A DNA stretch of 33,984 bases, taken from NCBI GenBank assembly GCA_015521385.1, contig WAOH01000166.1, forward strand, positions 1-33,984. Direction: 5' to 3'. The position numbers and the translations under genes were made by a program. Source of the stretch: Thermoproteota archaeon (GTDB lineage Archaea; Korarchaeota; Korarchaeia; Korarchaeales; Korarchaeaceae). The notes below the pieces were generated by a model. That model was not told the DNA's origin, searched no databases, and saw only the letters and a list, made by a program, of their open reading frames with translations. This document shows positions 1 through 7,495 of the stretch, one piece after another (the first letter of the stretch is position 1; each line of letters opens with the position of its first letter).

Positions 1-590
1 AGGCCCACACTGTCCCTGTCCCATAGCAGCTCCCATAGGAGGGACGACGGTCTCGTTTGGCCAGCGATCATCTGAGCAGCGGCAGGGAACTCGTCTCTCG
101 TCGCGTCCTCTACTTTAGGCTGTTCCGGTGCCGGTCTCGCGGGCGCCTCCATCAGCACTTGGGAATCGATCTCCCTGAAGCCGAGGCTCTCGAAGAAGGG
201 AAGAGCTTCCGCGGTCGGTATAGTGTCTAGGTGGCGCATTCCCATCTCCCTAGCCAGTTCCATGCATCTCTCGACGAGCTTCCTTCCCACACCAGTTCTC
301 CTGGCCTCTTCCTTGACCCAGACCATTTGCAAGTATGCGTGCTCACCCACGGGTGTTAGGAACCTTTCAGGTACCACCTCGGCCTCACCGACCACCTTCC
401 CGTCGGACAAGGCCACGATCGCCTTGCCGCCCGACGAGTAGAGCGCCTCCAGGTACCAGCCGAACACCTGTGGATCGCCCCAGTACCCGCACTCCTTGAT
501 CCGGAGATCGAAGGTCATCTCCTTCCAGTTGGGACAGTGGATCGAGACGACCTCATCCAGTAAATCGTGCCTGAACTCAATTATCTCCAA
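1..590 (-). CDS. GNAT-family N-acetyltransferase (C-terminus cut by window edge)
   Basis: The product resembles GNAT enzymes that move an acyl group from acyl-CoA to an amine. About 197 residues are visible. They include a strand region reading GEAEVVPERF, the acetyl-CoA-binding stretch VWVKEEARRTGVGRKLVE, which matches the R/Q-x-x-G-x-G/A loop, and a typical C-terminal strand region ending FFESLGFREI. A Pro/Ala-rich linker follows and leads into a second segment that runs off the window. I place the start at a TTG at 590 because GGAGGATC lies just upstream. No ATG is available before the conserved region. The gene overlaps the sirtuin gene by 10 nt, so the two are probably translated together. 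A protein-lysine acetyltransferase opposed by the sirtuin is an attractive inference, but small-molecule GNAT substrates are equally possible. Confidence 0.8.
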   Translation of the reverse strand, partial: MEIIEFRHDLLDEVVSIHCPNWKEMTFDLRIKECGYWGDPQVFGWYLEALYSSGGKAIVALSDGKVVGEAEVVPERFLTPVGEHAYLQMVWVKEEARRTGVGRKLVERCMELAREMGMRHLDTIPTAEALPFFESLGFREIDSQVLMEAPARPAPEQPKVEDATRDEFPAAAQMIAGQTRPSSLLWELLWDRDSVG

Positions 591-1351
591 GAGGGATCCT
601 CCTCCACCAGCCGGGCGAGCTCCCTGAAGATCTCCCCCGCAGGCCCTCTCAACCTGATGGTCGCCAAGCTACTTAAATTAGTTTCCTCGGGGTTCACTTC
701 CACCAAAATCTTCCCCTGTCTCGCCGCGTTAATGGGTAACAGGGCTGCAGGCATTACTACACCGCTCGTTCCCACGATGAGCACGACTTCTGCCTCAGAG
801 AAGAGCCTCTCCGCCCTCTCAAACTGGTCCATAGGAACGGGTTCCTCGAACCACACCACATCAGGCCTGAGAAGCCCTCCACACTCCTTACACCTCGGTA
901 GATCCTCCTCCGGTATGTTTCCGAAACCCAGATTGTACCGCCTGCCACACACGGTGCACCTGGTCCTCCATATGGAACCGTGAAGCTCTATGACCAGCTT
1001 GGAGCCGGCCCTCTGGTGGAGCCCGTCCACGTTTTGGGTCACCACGCCCATGAGAATCCCCCTCCTCTCCCAGTCGGCCATCACCCTATGGGCCCAGGTG
1101 GGCTCCGCCCTCGCGATCATGGACATCCTCCACTTGTACCACTCCCAGACCCTCTTGGGGTTGGACTCGAACGCCCGGGGCGTGGCCAGTTCCTCCGGTC
1201 TGTACCTGTTCCAAAGCCCGTCCTTACCCCTGAAGGTCGGAATGCCTGCCTCAGCTGAGGCCCCCGCACCGGTGAACGCCAGCACCCTTCCGGAGTGCTC
1301 CTTGATCAGGCGAGCCGCCGAGGACAGGTCCCTGGGAGCGAGCTCACTCAC
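581..1351 (-). CDS. sir2: Sir2 family NAD-dependent protein deacylase
   Basis: This is a sirtuin, which removes acyl groups from lysines using NAD. The 256 residues carry GAGASAEAGIPTFRG (28-42), TQNVDGLHQRAG (105-116), the catalytic His124 in LHGS, a four-Cys zinc ribbon (C132, C135, C154, C157), GTSGVV and VNPEET. The length is normal for a single-domain sirtuin. Tyr72 and Arg75 form the Y-x-x-R pair of class III sirtuins (SIRT5 and CobB type), which is known to favour succinyl or malonyl lysine while still allowing deacetylation. The start is a GTG preceded by GGAGGTGAG at 5 nt. The gene overlaps the upstream radical SAM gene by 8 nt and the downstream GNAT gene by 10 nt, so it sits inside a coupled operon. 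Confidence 0.95.
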   Translation of the reverse strand: MSELAPRDLSSAARLIKEHSGRVLAFTGAGASAEAGIPTFRGKDGLWNRYRPEELATPRAFESNPKRVWEWYKWRMSMIARAEPTWAHRVMADWERRGILMGVVTQNVDGLHQRAGSKLVIELHGSIWRTRCTVCGRRYNLGFGNIPEEDLPRCKECGGLLRPDVVWFEEPVPMDQFERAERLFSEAEVVLIVGTSGVVMPAALLPINAARQGKILVEVNPEETNLSSLATIRLRGPAGEIFRELARLVEEDPSWR

Positions 1352-2651
1352 TCGATCTCACCTCCGGTGGGGAGCTGGGATACGGCCTCACCTCCGCCTC
1401 TAGAGGGCACCCTCCCCTGCAGACTTGGAGCAGAGGGCATGAGAGACACGCGTCTCCTACGAAACGGAGTTCCCTGATCCTCAGACACTCGTCGTGGTAC
1501 CAGATCCTCTCCCAAGGATCCCTCAGGATGTGCCCCAGAACCTTGTAGTGACTCTGGCAGGGTATCACGGATCCATCAGGCTCCACCGCTAGAGTTATGC
1601 TGCACGCCGAGCAGAACTTCGGCCCCAGACCCTCGCTCATCGGGTCCAGCTCACAGTACCGGGTCACCCCGTACCACCTGAAGTCCAGGTCCAGCTCCGT
1701 GGTGAGCTCCTTAGCCTCCGCCAATACCTCCCTCATCTCATCGAAGGAGGGCTCCAGGCCCCTCAGGTCCCTGCCCCTGCCGCTGTATATCAGCCTGTTC
1801 AGCGAGAACCCATCCACACCCAGATCAGCGACGAACCGGATCAGCGATTCCACCGTACCCATGTTCCTCCTCAGGAGGGTCGCATTGACGCTCACGTAGA
1901 CATCGAACTCCAGCAGGTTCTTGAGACCCTCGACCGTCTCCTTCCAGCTCCCCCTAACTTGGGTTATGGAATCGTGAATCTCGGGATCGCTGGACTCCAA
2001 GGTCACCTGAGCGAAATCCAATCCAGCTTCTACCAACTTACCAACGAGATCTCTGGTCAGGAGCCTCCCATTAGTCACTATACCCGAGACCATCCCGAGC
2101 CTCTGGGCCTCAGCCACCAGCTCCGGTAAGTCCTCCCTGAGGGTGGGCTCTCCACCGGTGAAGGTGACCTGAGGAACCCCCAGCTCGTGGAACTTCCTTA
2201 TCACGGCCTTCCATTCGTCCGTGCTCAGTTCCTCCCGCTCGTCGGGGCTGGAGGAGTAGCAATGGATGCAGGCATTATTGCACCTGTAGGTGAGGGCTAG
2301 GTCGACCCTGAAGGGGGCGCCGAGGGTCGACGGGTCCGGGAAGGCTGGTTTGAAACCCAAGTCGGTTACGGGATCCTCGTAACCTTCAATGAATCTCCTG
2401 AGCTTGCTAATCACCTCCTCATAGTGCCTCCTCACCTCGTCCTTCCTCATTCCCCTGTATATCCTCTTCAACTCCCGGTAAGCCTCATCCCACCCCTTGC
2501 CTGAGAGGAAGGCCTTGGCGAAGATTGCTGCCGTGTAGTTGAGGTACGCGACTCTCTGAGCGTCCACCACGAGGGCGCCCATGGCTAGGGGATCTATGCG
2601 GAGCTGGATCCTCCTACCATCCAATTTGAACGTCAGAAATTCCCTCTCCAT
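1344..2651 (-). CDS. PqqD-like/radical SAM/SPASM peptide-modifying enzyme candidate
   Basis: This 435-residue protein is a radical SAM enzyme with extra iron-sulfur sites. Residues about 10-95 form a helical, PqqD-like region that in RiPP systems binds the peptide substrate. The radical SAM triad is C124, C128, C131 in CNNACIHCYSS, followed by TFTGGEPTLR and the rest of the barrel. Residues about 340-415 form a SPASM domain with CSAC, PCQSHY and the CLSC...C...C pattern that holds auxiliary clusters. The start is the ATG at 2651: GGAGGTG lies 8 nt upstream and the ATG overlaps the previous stop as TGATG. A longer frame from 2708 has no such site. The coupling to a gene ending in Cys-Ala repeats suggests that gene's product as the substrate. 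This is inference. A cofactor-biosynthesis role, as in heme-type SPASM enzymes, remains possible. Confidence 0.85.
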   Translation of the reverse strand: MEREFLTFKLDGRRIQLRIDPLAMGALVVDAQRVAYLNYTAAIFAKAFLSGKGWDEAYRELKRIYRGMRKDEVRRHYEEVISKLRRFIEGYEDPVTDLGFKPAFPDPSTLGAPFRVDLALTYRCNNACIHCYSSSPDEREELSTDEWKAVIRKFHELGVPQVTFTGGEPTLREDLPELVAEAQRLGMVSGIVTNGRLLTRDLVGKLVEAGLDFAQVTLESSDPEIHDSITQVRGSWKETVEGLKNLLEFDVYVSVNATLLRRNMGTVESLIRFVADLGVDGFSLNRLIYSGRGRDLRGLEPSFDEMREVLAEAKELTTELDLDFRWYGVTRYCELDPMSEGLGPKFCSACSITLAVEPDGSVIPCQSHYKVLGHILRDPWERIWYHDECLRIRELRFVGDACLSCPLLQVCRGGCPLEAEVRPYPSSPPEVRSSE

Positions 2652-4324
2652 CAACCAACCCCACCTCCGGCGCAGGCACACGCGCAGCTTACACATGCGC
2701 AAGCGCATGCGCAGCTGACGCAGGCGCAGCTGACCGACGCCGTCCTCCTCCTACTGGCTCGGGGTCTGGAGGGGACGATGACCTTGGCCACCCTGTCGGC
2801 GAAGTCCTCTATGTTCCTGACGATATTCGAGGAGACTTCCTCGACCGATCTGGCGATTGTATCCGCGGCTTTCTCTATGTCCGGGATGACCGGAACGTCC
2901 ACCCCGCCACTAGGCGCTCCTGACGTATCGGGAGCCTTGGGCACCCTCGGAGCGGGGGGAATCGAGGTCCACCCACCTCTAGGCCACCATATCCACACGT
3001 CGTCCAGCGGATAGGGATAGGAGGTTACGACCACCCCCTCCTTGGGTCTCCTCCTCAATGCCCTTTTCAGGTTCCTCTCGAAATAGGGATCAGTAAGCAA
3101 CCAAGCTAGGTTATCCCTGACGAGATCGAGCTTCTCCTCGATGGGAGCGTCCTCAATCATCCTCCAAATCGATCTCACCTTGTTGTCGTAGAAGGCGAGT
3201 GTCTCCCTCCTCGAGTACCCAGATAACTCCCTCTCCACCCTCCTATGTATGAGCTTGATTACCTTAATCAGGCAATCCTCGTCTAGGGATCCATCCTCCA
3301 TCACACAGTCCAAGAACCTCCTCTCGTAGATCCTCAGATTCCTCTTCGATCCCTCCAACTTCCTCAGCTTGAGCGGATCTAGGCTCTCCACCGCCAAGAA
3401 TCCCTTCTCCACTAGGCTGGCTATGAGAACCGCCAAAATTCGCCCGTAACCGAGTTTGGCCCCTTCCAGCTTCCTCAGGTAGGCTACTTCAGTTGGAGCC
3501 ATGTTTTTGTTCGGCCCTAAGCTCTCTGCGAAGATCTCAGGTGCCTGATAGGGGAGCTTCTCTATCCACGACTTGAACAACTTGACTATGGCCACGATAG
3601 AGATTATTATCGCTCCCAGAAACACGATTCCAATGATGAAGCTGAGGTAGTCCGGAATCCCGCCACCGGCAGGCACGACCTTCTCGACGTAATCCCTCGG
3701 GAAGGAGACCCCTATCTCAAACTTGTAGTTGGGAGGGAGGTCCCTTCTCTCCCAGTAGAGGTATATCCTGCCGTCATCGAGCGCTCGCAGGTTGTCGTAG
3801 TCGGGCTGATTCTTAACCTCCCCCTTGGAGACCCCGGGAGGTAGTATCACGAAGACTTGGAGCAGTTTGATGGGAGCGTTGAACCACGAGGGTGTGAACA
3901 TGAGGCCCGCATTGCCCGGATTGGTCTCGTCCTCGTAAATGAAGTCCCTGAGTTCGACCTCCACCACGTATGTCCTACTCTCCCCCGGATCTATTGGCTC
4001 GCTTGGCCTCATCTTCACCGCGTAGTACGAGTCCTCCCTGATCTCCTCGGCATCGACCTGAACTATCCTACCGTCAGGGAAGATCTCCTCCGCCTCTAAC
4101 ACGCTGAAAGATGGGGACGGCATCCCTATCGATACGTAGCGGGCTATGGTCCCCGATTTCACCTTCAGGGTGAGGTTGTACCTCAAGTACACGGTTCCCG
4201 AACGCTGTATATCGAGAATGACTTTTTCCCTCTCTATTTCATACACTATCTGACCGCTAGTATTTATTAGAGGAATTAGGAGCGCGGAGATGAAGAGGAA
4301 TAGTAGAATAAGCCTGAGCTTCAT
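2651..4324 (-). CDS. DUF2207-like membrane protein with Cys-Ala repeat tail
   Basis: The 557-residue product begins with a signal peptide or anchor (residues 4-20). An extracytoplasmic beta-rich region with PSEPIDPGESRTYVVEVEL follows, then one membrane span at 227-250. The cytoplasmic part includes PTEVAYLRKLEGAKLGYGR, typical of the DUF2207 superfamily, in which many members end in a low-complexity tail. Here residues 532-551 alternate Cys with Ala or Val-Ser: nine cysteines at 533, 535, 538, 540, 542, 544, 547, 549 and 551, closing with GGGVG. The N-terminal signal and single later span place the tail in the cytoplasm, where the overlapping radical SAM enzyme could reach it. The start is an ATG about 25 nt from a TATA-like element, so the mRNA may be leaderless. 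The family's function is unknown to me. Metal binding, acylation or cross-linking of the tail are all possible. Confidence 0.85.
   Translation of the reverse strand: MKLRLILLFLFISALLIPLINTSGQIVYEIEREKVILDIQRSGTVYLRYNLTLKVKSGTIARYVSIGMPSPSFSVLEAEEIFPDGRIVQVDAEEIREDSYYAVKMRPSEPIDPGESRTYVVEVELRDFIYEDETNPGNAGLMFTPSWFNAPIKLLQVFVILPPGVSKGEVKNQPDYDNLRALDDGRIYLYWERRDLPPNYKFEIGVSFPRDYVEKVVPAGGGIPDYLSFIIGIVFLGAIIISIVAIVKLFKSWIEKLPYQAPEIFAESLGPNKNMAPTEVAYLRKLEGAKLGYGRILAVLIASLVEKGFLAVESLDPLKLRKLEGSKRNLRIYERRFLDCVMEDGSLDEDCLIKVIKLIHRRVERELSGYSRRETLAFYDNKVRSIWRMIEDAPIEEKLDLVRDNLAWLLTDPYFERNLKRALRRRPKEGVVVTSYPYPLDDVWIWWPRGGWTSIPPAPRVPKAPDTSGAPSGGVDVPVIPDIEKAADTIARSVEEVSSNIVRNIEDFADRVAKVIVPSRPRASRRRTASVSCACVSCACACACVSCACACAGGGVG
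2654..2731 (-). repeat. Cys-Ala repeat coding segment
   Basis: This segment encodes the C-terminal repeat tail. It has three copies of a unit that starts Val-Ser-Cys-Ala-Cys and is then extended by Ala-Cys pairs. At the DNA level AGCTGCGC recurs. The Ala codons are varied (GCC, GCA, GCT, GCG all used) and Cys uses both TGC and TGT, so the repeat is cleaner as protein than as DNA. Confidence 0.9.
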
Positions 4325-4345
4325 CCTGACTTCGGGAGGGTCCGG

Positions 4346-4353
4346 AATATTAA
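4346..4353. promoter_or_regulatory. AT-rich TATA-like element shared by divergent genes
   Basis: AATATTAA lies about 26 nt from the ATG at 4324 on the minus strand and about 26 nt before roughly 4376 on the plus strand, just ahead of the isomerase ATG. One near-palindromic element could therefore serve both directions. This rests only on position and composition. Confidence 0.45.
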
Positions 4354-4384
4354 CTTGGCTCGATACCTATTCTTGGGAGCGCGG

Positions 4385-5110
4385 ATGATGATAGCCCCGG
4401 GCGTGGAGTATAGGGAAGGGAGGGGTGAGCTACTGGTCCAGGGCGAGATGGTCGTCCCCAGCGTGAGAAGGTTCTCCGATCTCGTCATCGTCTTGGAGAA
4501 TCCCGGTGCCCTCAAGGGGGATGGAGAGGCGTACTTCATGTACAGGGATCTCCCCCCGCTAAGGGGGAGGTGGGCCCGATTTGACGTAACGGTAATCCCG
4601 CCTTGGATGGTCGGAAGGGAGTACGCCAAGACGAAGGGCCACTATCACAAGCCCCCCTCAGCTGGCAAGCCCTCCTACCCCGAGATCTATCAGGTGCACT
4701 CCGGCAGAGCGATGTACCTCCTCCAGAGAGCGGGTGCTTCGCCCTCGGAAATAGTGGACTTCATAGTGGTGAGGGCATCACCGGGGGATGTCGTGGTCAT
4801 ACCGCCTGGTTACGGTCACGTCACAGTTAACCCGGGTGAGGAGACCCTCGTCATGAGCAACCTGATCTACAGGGAGGTGGAATCCGATTACGGGCCGTAC
4901 GAGAGGCTTAGGGGGGCCGCCTACTACTACACGATCGACGGATTCGTCAGGAACGGACGTTACTCATCGGTGCCGGAAATAAGAGAGGCTAAGCCGCTCT
5001 GGAGGTCTCAATCCATAGCGATTGACTTCTTGGAGGACGAGCGCTCCTTCTCCTGGTTGAGAGATGTTGACAGGGCTTGCGAGGAGGGGTTCCTCGGTGT
5101 TAGGTGTTGA
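4385..5110 (+). CDS. pgi: Cupin-type glucose-6-phosphate isomerase
   Basis: The enzyme interconverts glucose 6-phosphate and fructose 6-phosphate and belongs to the metal-dependent cupin type found in archaea, unrelated to the common isomerase. The first cupin motif is visible as GHYHKP followed by YPEIYQVHSGRAMYLLQ. The second is PGDVVVIPPGYGHVTVNPG. Histidines and glutamate in these motifs bind the metal. The core is followed by about 60 extra residues compared with the roughly 190-residue Pyrococcus enzyme. Starts at TTG 4355, ATG 4385 and ATG 4388 are all in frame. I prefer 4385/4388 because GGGAG lies just upstream and the divergent TATA-like element predicts a transcript start near 4376. 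The next gene overlaps by 14 nt. Confidence 0.88.
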   Translation: MMIAPGVEYREGRGELLVQGEMVVPSVRRFSDLVIVLENPGALKGDGEAYFMYRDLPPLRGRWARFDVTVIPPWMVGREYAKTKGHYHKPPSAGKPSYPEIYQVHSGRAMYLLQRAGASPSEIVDFIVVRASPGDVVVIPPGYGHVTVNPGEETLVMSNLIYREVESDYGPYERLRGAAYYYTIDGFVRNGRYSSVPEIREAKPLWRSQSIAIDFLEDERSFSWLRDVDRACEEGFLGVRC

Positions 5111-5732
5111 CCTCACGGGAGAGGAGCTAATAACCTTCATTTGGAGCTTTCTAAACAGGGAAGAGATAATCACTGGGGAAAACGATGTCTTGGAGAGGGT
5201 AGCTGGGAAGGGGCTCCTGACATCAGAGAGGGTGACCACCTTCTCCTGTGACGGACCTACATACGCTATCCTGAAGTGCCCCTCCTGCGGTGCCAGCGAT
5301 TTGGAAGCGATGGAGGCCTGGATCCACACCCCTTGTGGATCGGTGATCTACGAAAGGGACGCCTGCCCGAAATGCGGGCCTATCGCAGGCGAGGAACTGG
5401 TCTCGATAGGTCCCGTGTACAGATGCAGATCCTGCGGAGCGATAGTCACCTATCCCACGGTAGAGACTCCCTGCGGGCGTCCCTTCATCGACAGTTTCGT
5501 CAGGTACAGACTGACCGGGAGGGGGAGGGAACTCATAGGGAAGGTTAGGGGGAAGTTAGAGAGGTTGCCCGACCCCAAGATAGTCTTGGCCGACCTCAAG
5601 GTGACGAGGGTAGAGGCTCTCCTCCTAGATGGACCCACTGGGGTCATCCTGAGAACTGAAGACGGATATCAGAGGGAGAGAGAGGAGAAAATCGCTGAGC
5701 TCGGACTGAAGATCAAAATCTTGGAGGTTTAG
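5097..5732 (+). CDS. Multi-zinc-ribbon protein of unknown function
   Basis: I do not firmly recognise this 211-residue protein. Its centre carries five cysteine-bearing elements: CPSCG, TPCGS, CPKCG, CRSCG and TPCGR, which would fit two or more zinc-binding knuckles. This layout loosely recalls the TackOD1 metal-binding output domain, but I cannot confirm it. The N-terminal part is helical and begins after a likely GTG at 5097, which has GAGGAGGGG 7 nt upstream. The in-frame ATG at 5064 has no comparable site. The C-terminal part reads as a beta strand region and a charged helix. It overlaps the isomerase gene by 14 nt, suggesting co-expression, and its stop overlaps the stop of eif2g by 4 nt on the opposite strand. 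Confidence 0.7.
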   Translation: MLGVDLTGEELITFIWSFLNREEIITGENDVLERVAGKGLLTSERVTTFSCDGPTYAILKCPSCGASDLEAMEAWIHTPCGSVIYERDACPKCGPIAGEELVSIGPVYRCRSCGAIVTYPTVETPCGRPFIDSFVRYRLTGRGRELIGKVRGKLERLPDPKIVLADLKVTRVEALLLDGPTGVILRTEDGYQREREEKIAELGLKIKILEV

Positions 5733-7000
5733 GAGGGTGGCCTGTACTCCTTCCCACCTCTGATGTGCCCGTACCCTATGAGCCTCCACCTATTACCTAT
5801 CCTAGATGAGATGGCGACCCTCTGGTTAAGCTCGGCAGTGGCGGGTATCCTCAGCAGGAGGGTCATCTCATCTTCGGGGGTTATGTCCCTCAGCACGGCC
5901 GGCACGGTGGCCGTACCGACGTTCAGCTGTATTAACTCACCCTTGTTGGGCTTCTTGACCTCCATCTCCTCCTTGGTACCGACTATCTTCTCGAAGAACT
6001 TGGCCTCCACGTCCAGCTCTACCCAAGTGGGCGGCAGCTCCCCGGGCATTCCAACCACGTTGCCCACCATGTTGTCTGCTTTGGTAAGTGCCGGATCTAG
6101 GAGGGTCCCCACACCTATGAGCCCGCCGGGGTAGGCCTCCTCTAGGGGGGTGTTCTCGCTCCTCAGGCTAACTATCTTGGTAGTGAGCGGGATGAACTTG
6201 CCAGCCCTGTAGGCTCCGGGCCTTATCTCTATCTCGTCGTCCACCCTGAATCTGCCTTGGATGATTGTACCTCCGAGTACTCCACCTACGAGCTTGTCGG
6301 GCCTCGTTCCAGGCTTGTTCACGTCGAAGGACCTGGCCACGTACATTCTGGGGGGTTTAGAGGGATCCCTGGGTGGAGGCGTGAACCTCCTCACCATCTC
6401 CCTGATCAAATAGCCGATGTTCACCCCATGGAGGGCGGAGACCGGGATTATAGGGGGAACCTCATCCAAGTAGCTCTTCAGAAACTCCACGATCTGCTCA
6501 TAGTTCTTCAGGGCTTCCTCGTCACTGACGAGCTCTATCTTGGTCTGAACCACTATGATCTGCTTGACATCCATTATCTTCAGGGCAACTAGGTGCTCCC
6601 TAGTCTGGGGCTGCGGAGCTGGCTCGTTAGCTGCTATGACCAGTAAAGCCGCGTCCATTAACGTGGATCCCGCCAACATCGTGGCCATCAGGGTGTCGTG
6701 ACCTGGACAGTCCACGAAGGAGACCTTCCTGAGGAGGACCGTCTCTCCCCCGTCTATGGGGCACCTCTCCATGGTGGTGTAGCACTTGGCGTCGTCTCCC
6801 TCGCAGGACTTGCACTTCCTCAGATCGGCGTTGGCGTATCCGAGCTTTATGGTGATGCCCCTCCTAAGCTCCTCGCTGTGCCTCTCTGGCCATATACCCG
6901 TCAGAGCCTGAACTAGGGTGGACTTACCGTGGTCCACGTGGCCAGCGGTCCCTATGTTCATCTCGGGCTGCAGGATGACCCTGTCACCTTCATTTCCCAT
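5729..7000 (-). CDS. eif2g: Translation initiation factor aIF2 subunit gamma
   Basis: This is the GTP-binding core of aIF2, which brings initiator tRNA to the small ribosomal subunit. The 423 residues show P-loop GHVDHGKST, switch II DCPGHD, the QTKIE guanine-specificity region in place of NKxD, and the gamma-specific cysteine knuckle CKSCEG...CYTTMERC between switch regions. Two beta-barrel domains follow. The length is normal. The start ATG has GGTGAT 3 nt upstream. It lies 10 nt after rps6e, the usual archaeal pairing, and is the last gene of the minus-strand translation cluster. Confidence 0.97.
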   Translation of the reverse strand: MGNEGDRVILQPEMNIGTAGHVDHGKSTLVQALTGIWPERHSEELRRGITIKLGYANADLRKCKSCEGDDAKCYTTMERCPIDGGETVLLRKVSFVDCPGHDTLMATMLAGSTLMDAALLVIAANEPAPQPQTREHLVALKIMDVKQIIVVQTKIELVSDEEALKNYEQIVEFLKSYLDEVPPIIPVSALHGVNIGYLIREMVRRFTPPPRDPSKPPRMYVARSFDVNKPGTRPDKLVGGVLGGTIIQGRFRVDDEIEIRPGAYRAGKFIPLTTKIVSLRSENTPLEEAYPGGLIGVGTLLDPALTKADNMVGNVVGMPGELPPTWVELDVEAKFFEKIVGTKEEMEVKKPNKGELIQLNVGTATVPAVLRDITPEDEMTLLLRIPATAELNQRVAISSRIGNRWRLIGYGHIRGGKEYRPPS

Positions 7001-7010
7001 TGGATCACCT

Positions 7011-7445
7011 TCAGGAGGCCTCGGCTTCCGCCTCCTCCTTCTTCAGCAGCTCCTCCAAGGACTTCTCCCCGGCCTTAACGACTCTCAGGTTTATCTGCTT
7101 TATGGCATCTGAGATTATAGCACCCCTCACGGTCTTAGCCCTCCTCTCCCCCTTCTTCCTTGGATGGAATCCCGGCGGTGAGGACAGGAGGACCTTCTTC
7201 TTCCCCGGTATCTGAAGCGAGGGGTGCATCGGGAAGCCGTCCTTGTCGGTCCCTCCGGTTATCTTGAACGTGTACCCGGGTAGGCCGAAGGCATCTCCAC
7301 TGATCTCCTCTCCTACTCTCCTTCCCACGAAGAACCGGATGTTGTCCTTAGGCAGCTTAACGTGAAAAGTCTTACCAGTATTGGGATCGCCTATGTCGAG
7401 CACGAGGAACTCTTCCTCTACCCTCCTCCTTCTCCTCATTGCCAT
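7011..7445 (-). CDS. rps6e: Ribosomal protein eS6
   Basis: This is a 144-residue small-subunit protein shared by archaea and eukaryotes. Family signatures include KTFHVKLPKDN, VGRRVGEEISGD, the highly conserved FKITGGTDKDGFPMHP and GERRAKTVRGA. A short acidic-basic tail follows. The first ATG at 7445 has GGTGATT 7 nt upstream and is preferred over the second ATG two codons later. A TATA box at 7482-7489 gives rps6e and eif2g their own promoter within the cluster. Confidence 0.97.
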   Translation of the reverse strand: MAMRRRRRVEEEFLVLDIGDPNTGKTFHVKLPKDNIRFFVGRRVGEEISGDAFGLPGYTFKITGGTDKDGFPMHPSLQIPGKKKVLLSSPPGFHPRKKGERRAKTVRGAIISDAIKQINLRVVKAGEKSLEELLKKEEAEAEAS

Positions 7446-7481
7446 GGGGTGGAATCACCTTCCCGAAACTGACCACTTGAG

Positions 7482-7489
7482 TTATATAA
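7482..7489 (-). promoter_or_regulatory. TATA box of rps6e-eif2g
   Basis: TTATATAA stands 37 nt before the rps6e ATG, predicting a transcript start near 7460 and a short leader that contains the GGTGATT ribosome site. It lies in the only gap between infB and rps6e. Confidence 0.65.
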
Positions 7490-7495
7490 GTTGAA

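Noticed and set aside
2649..2708. Longer radical SAM start at 2708
   Set aside because: It adds 19 basic residues that are the antiphase reading of the Cys-Ala tail and has no ribosome site, while the ATG at 2651 has GGAGGTG.
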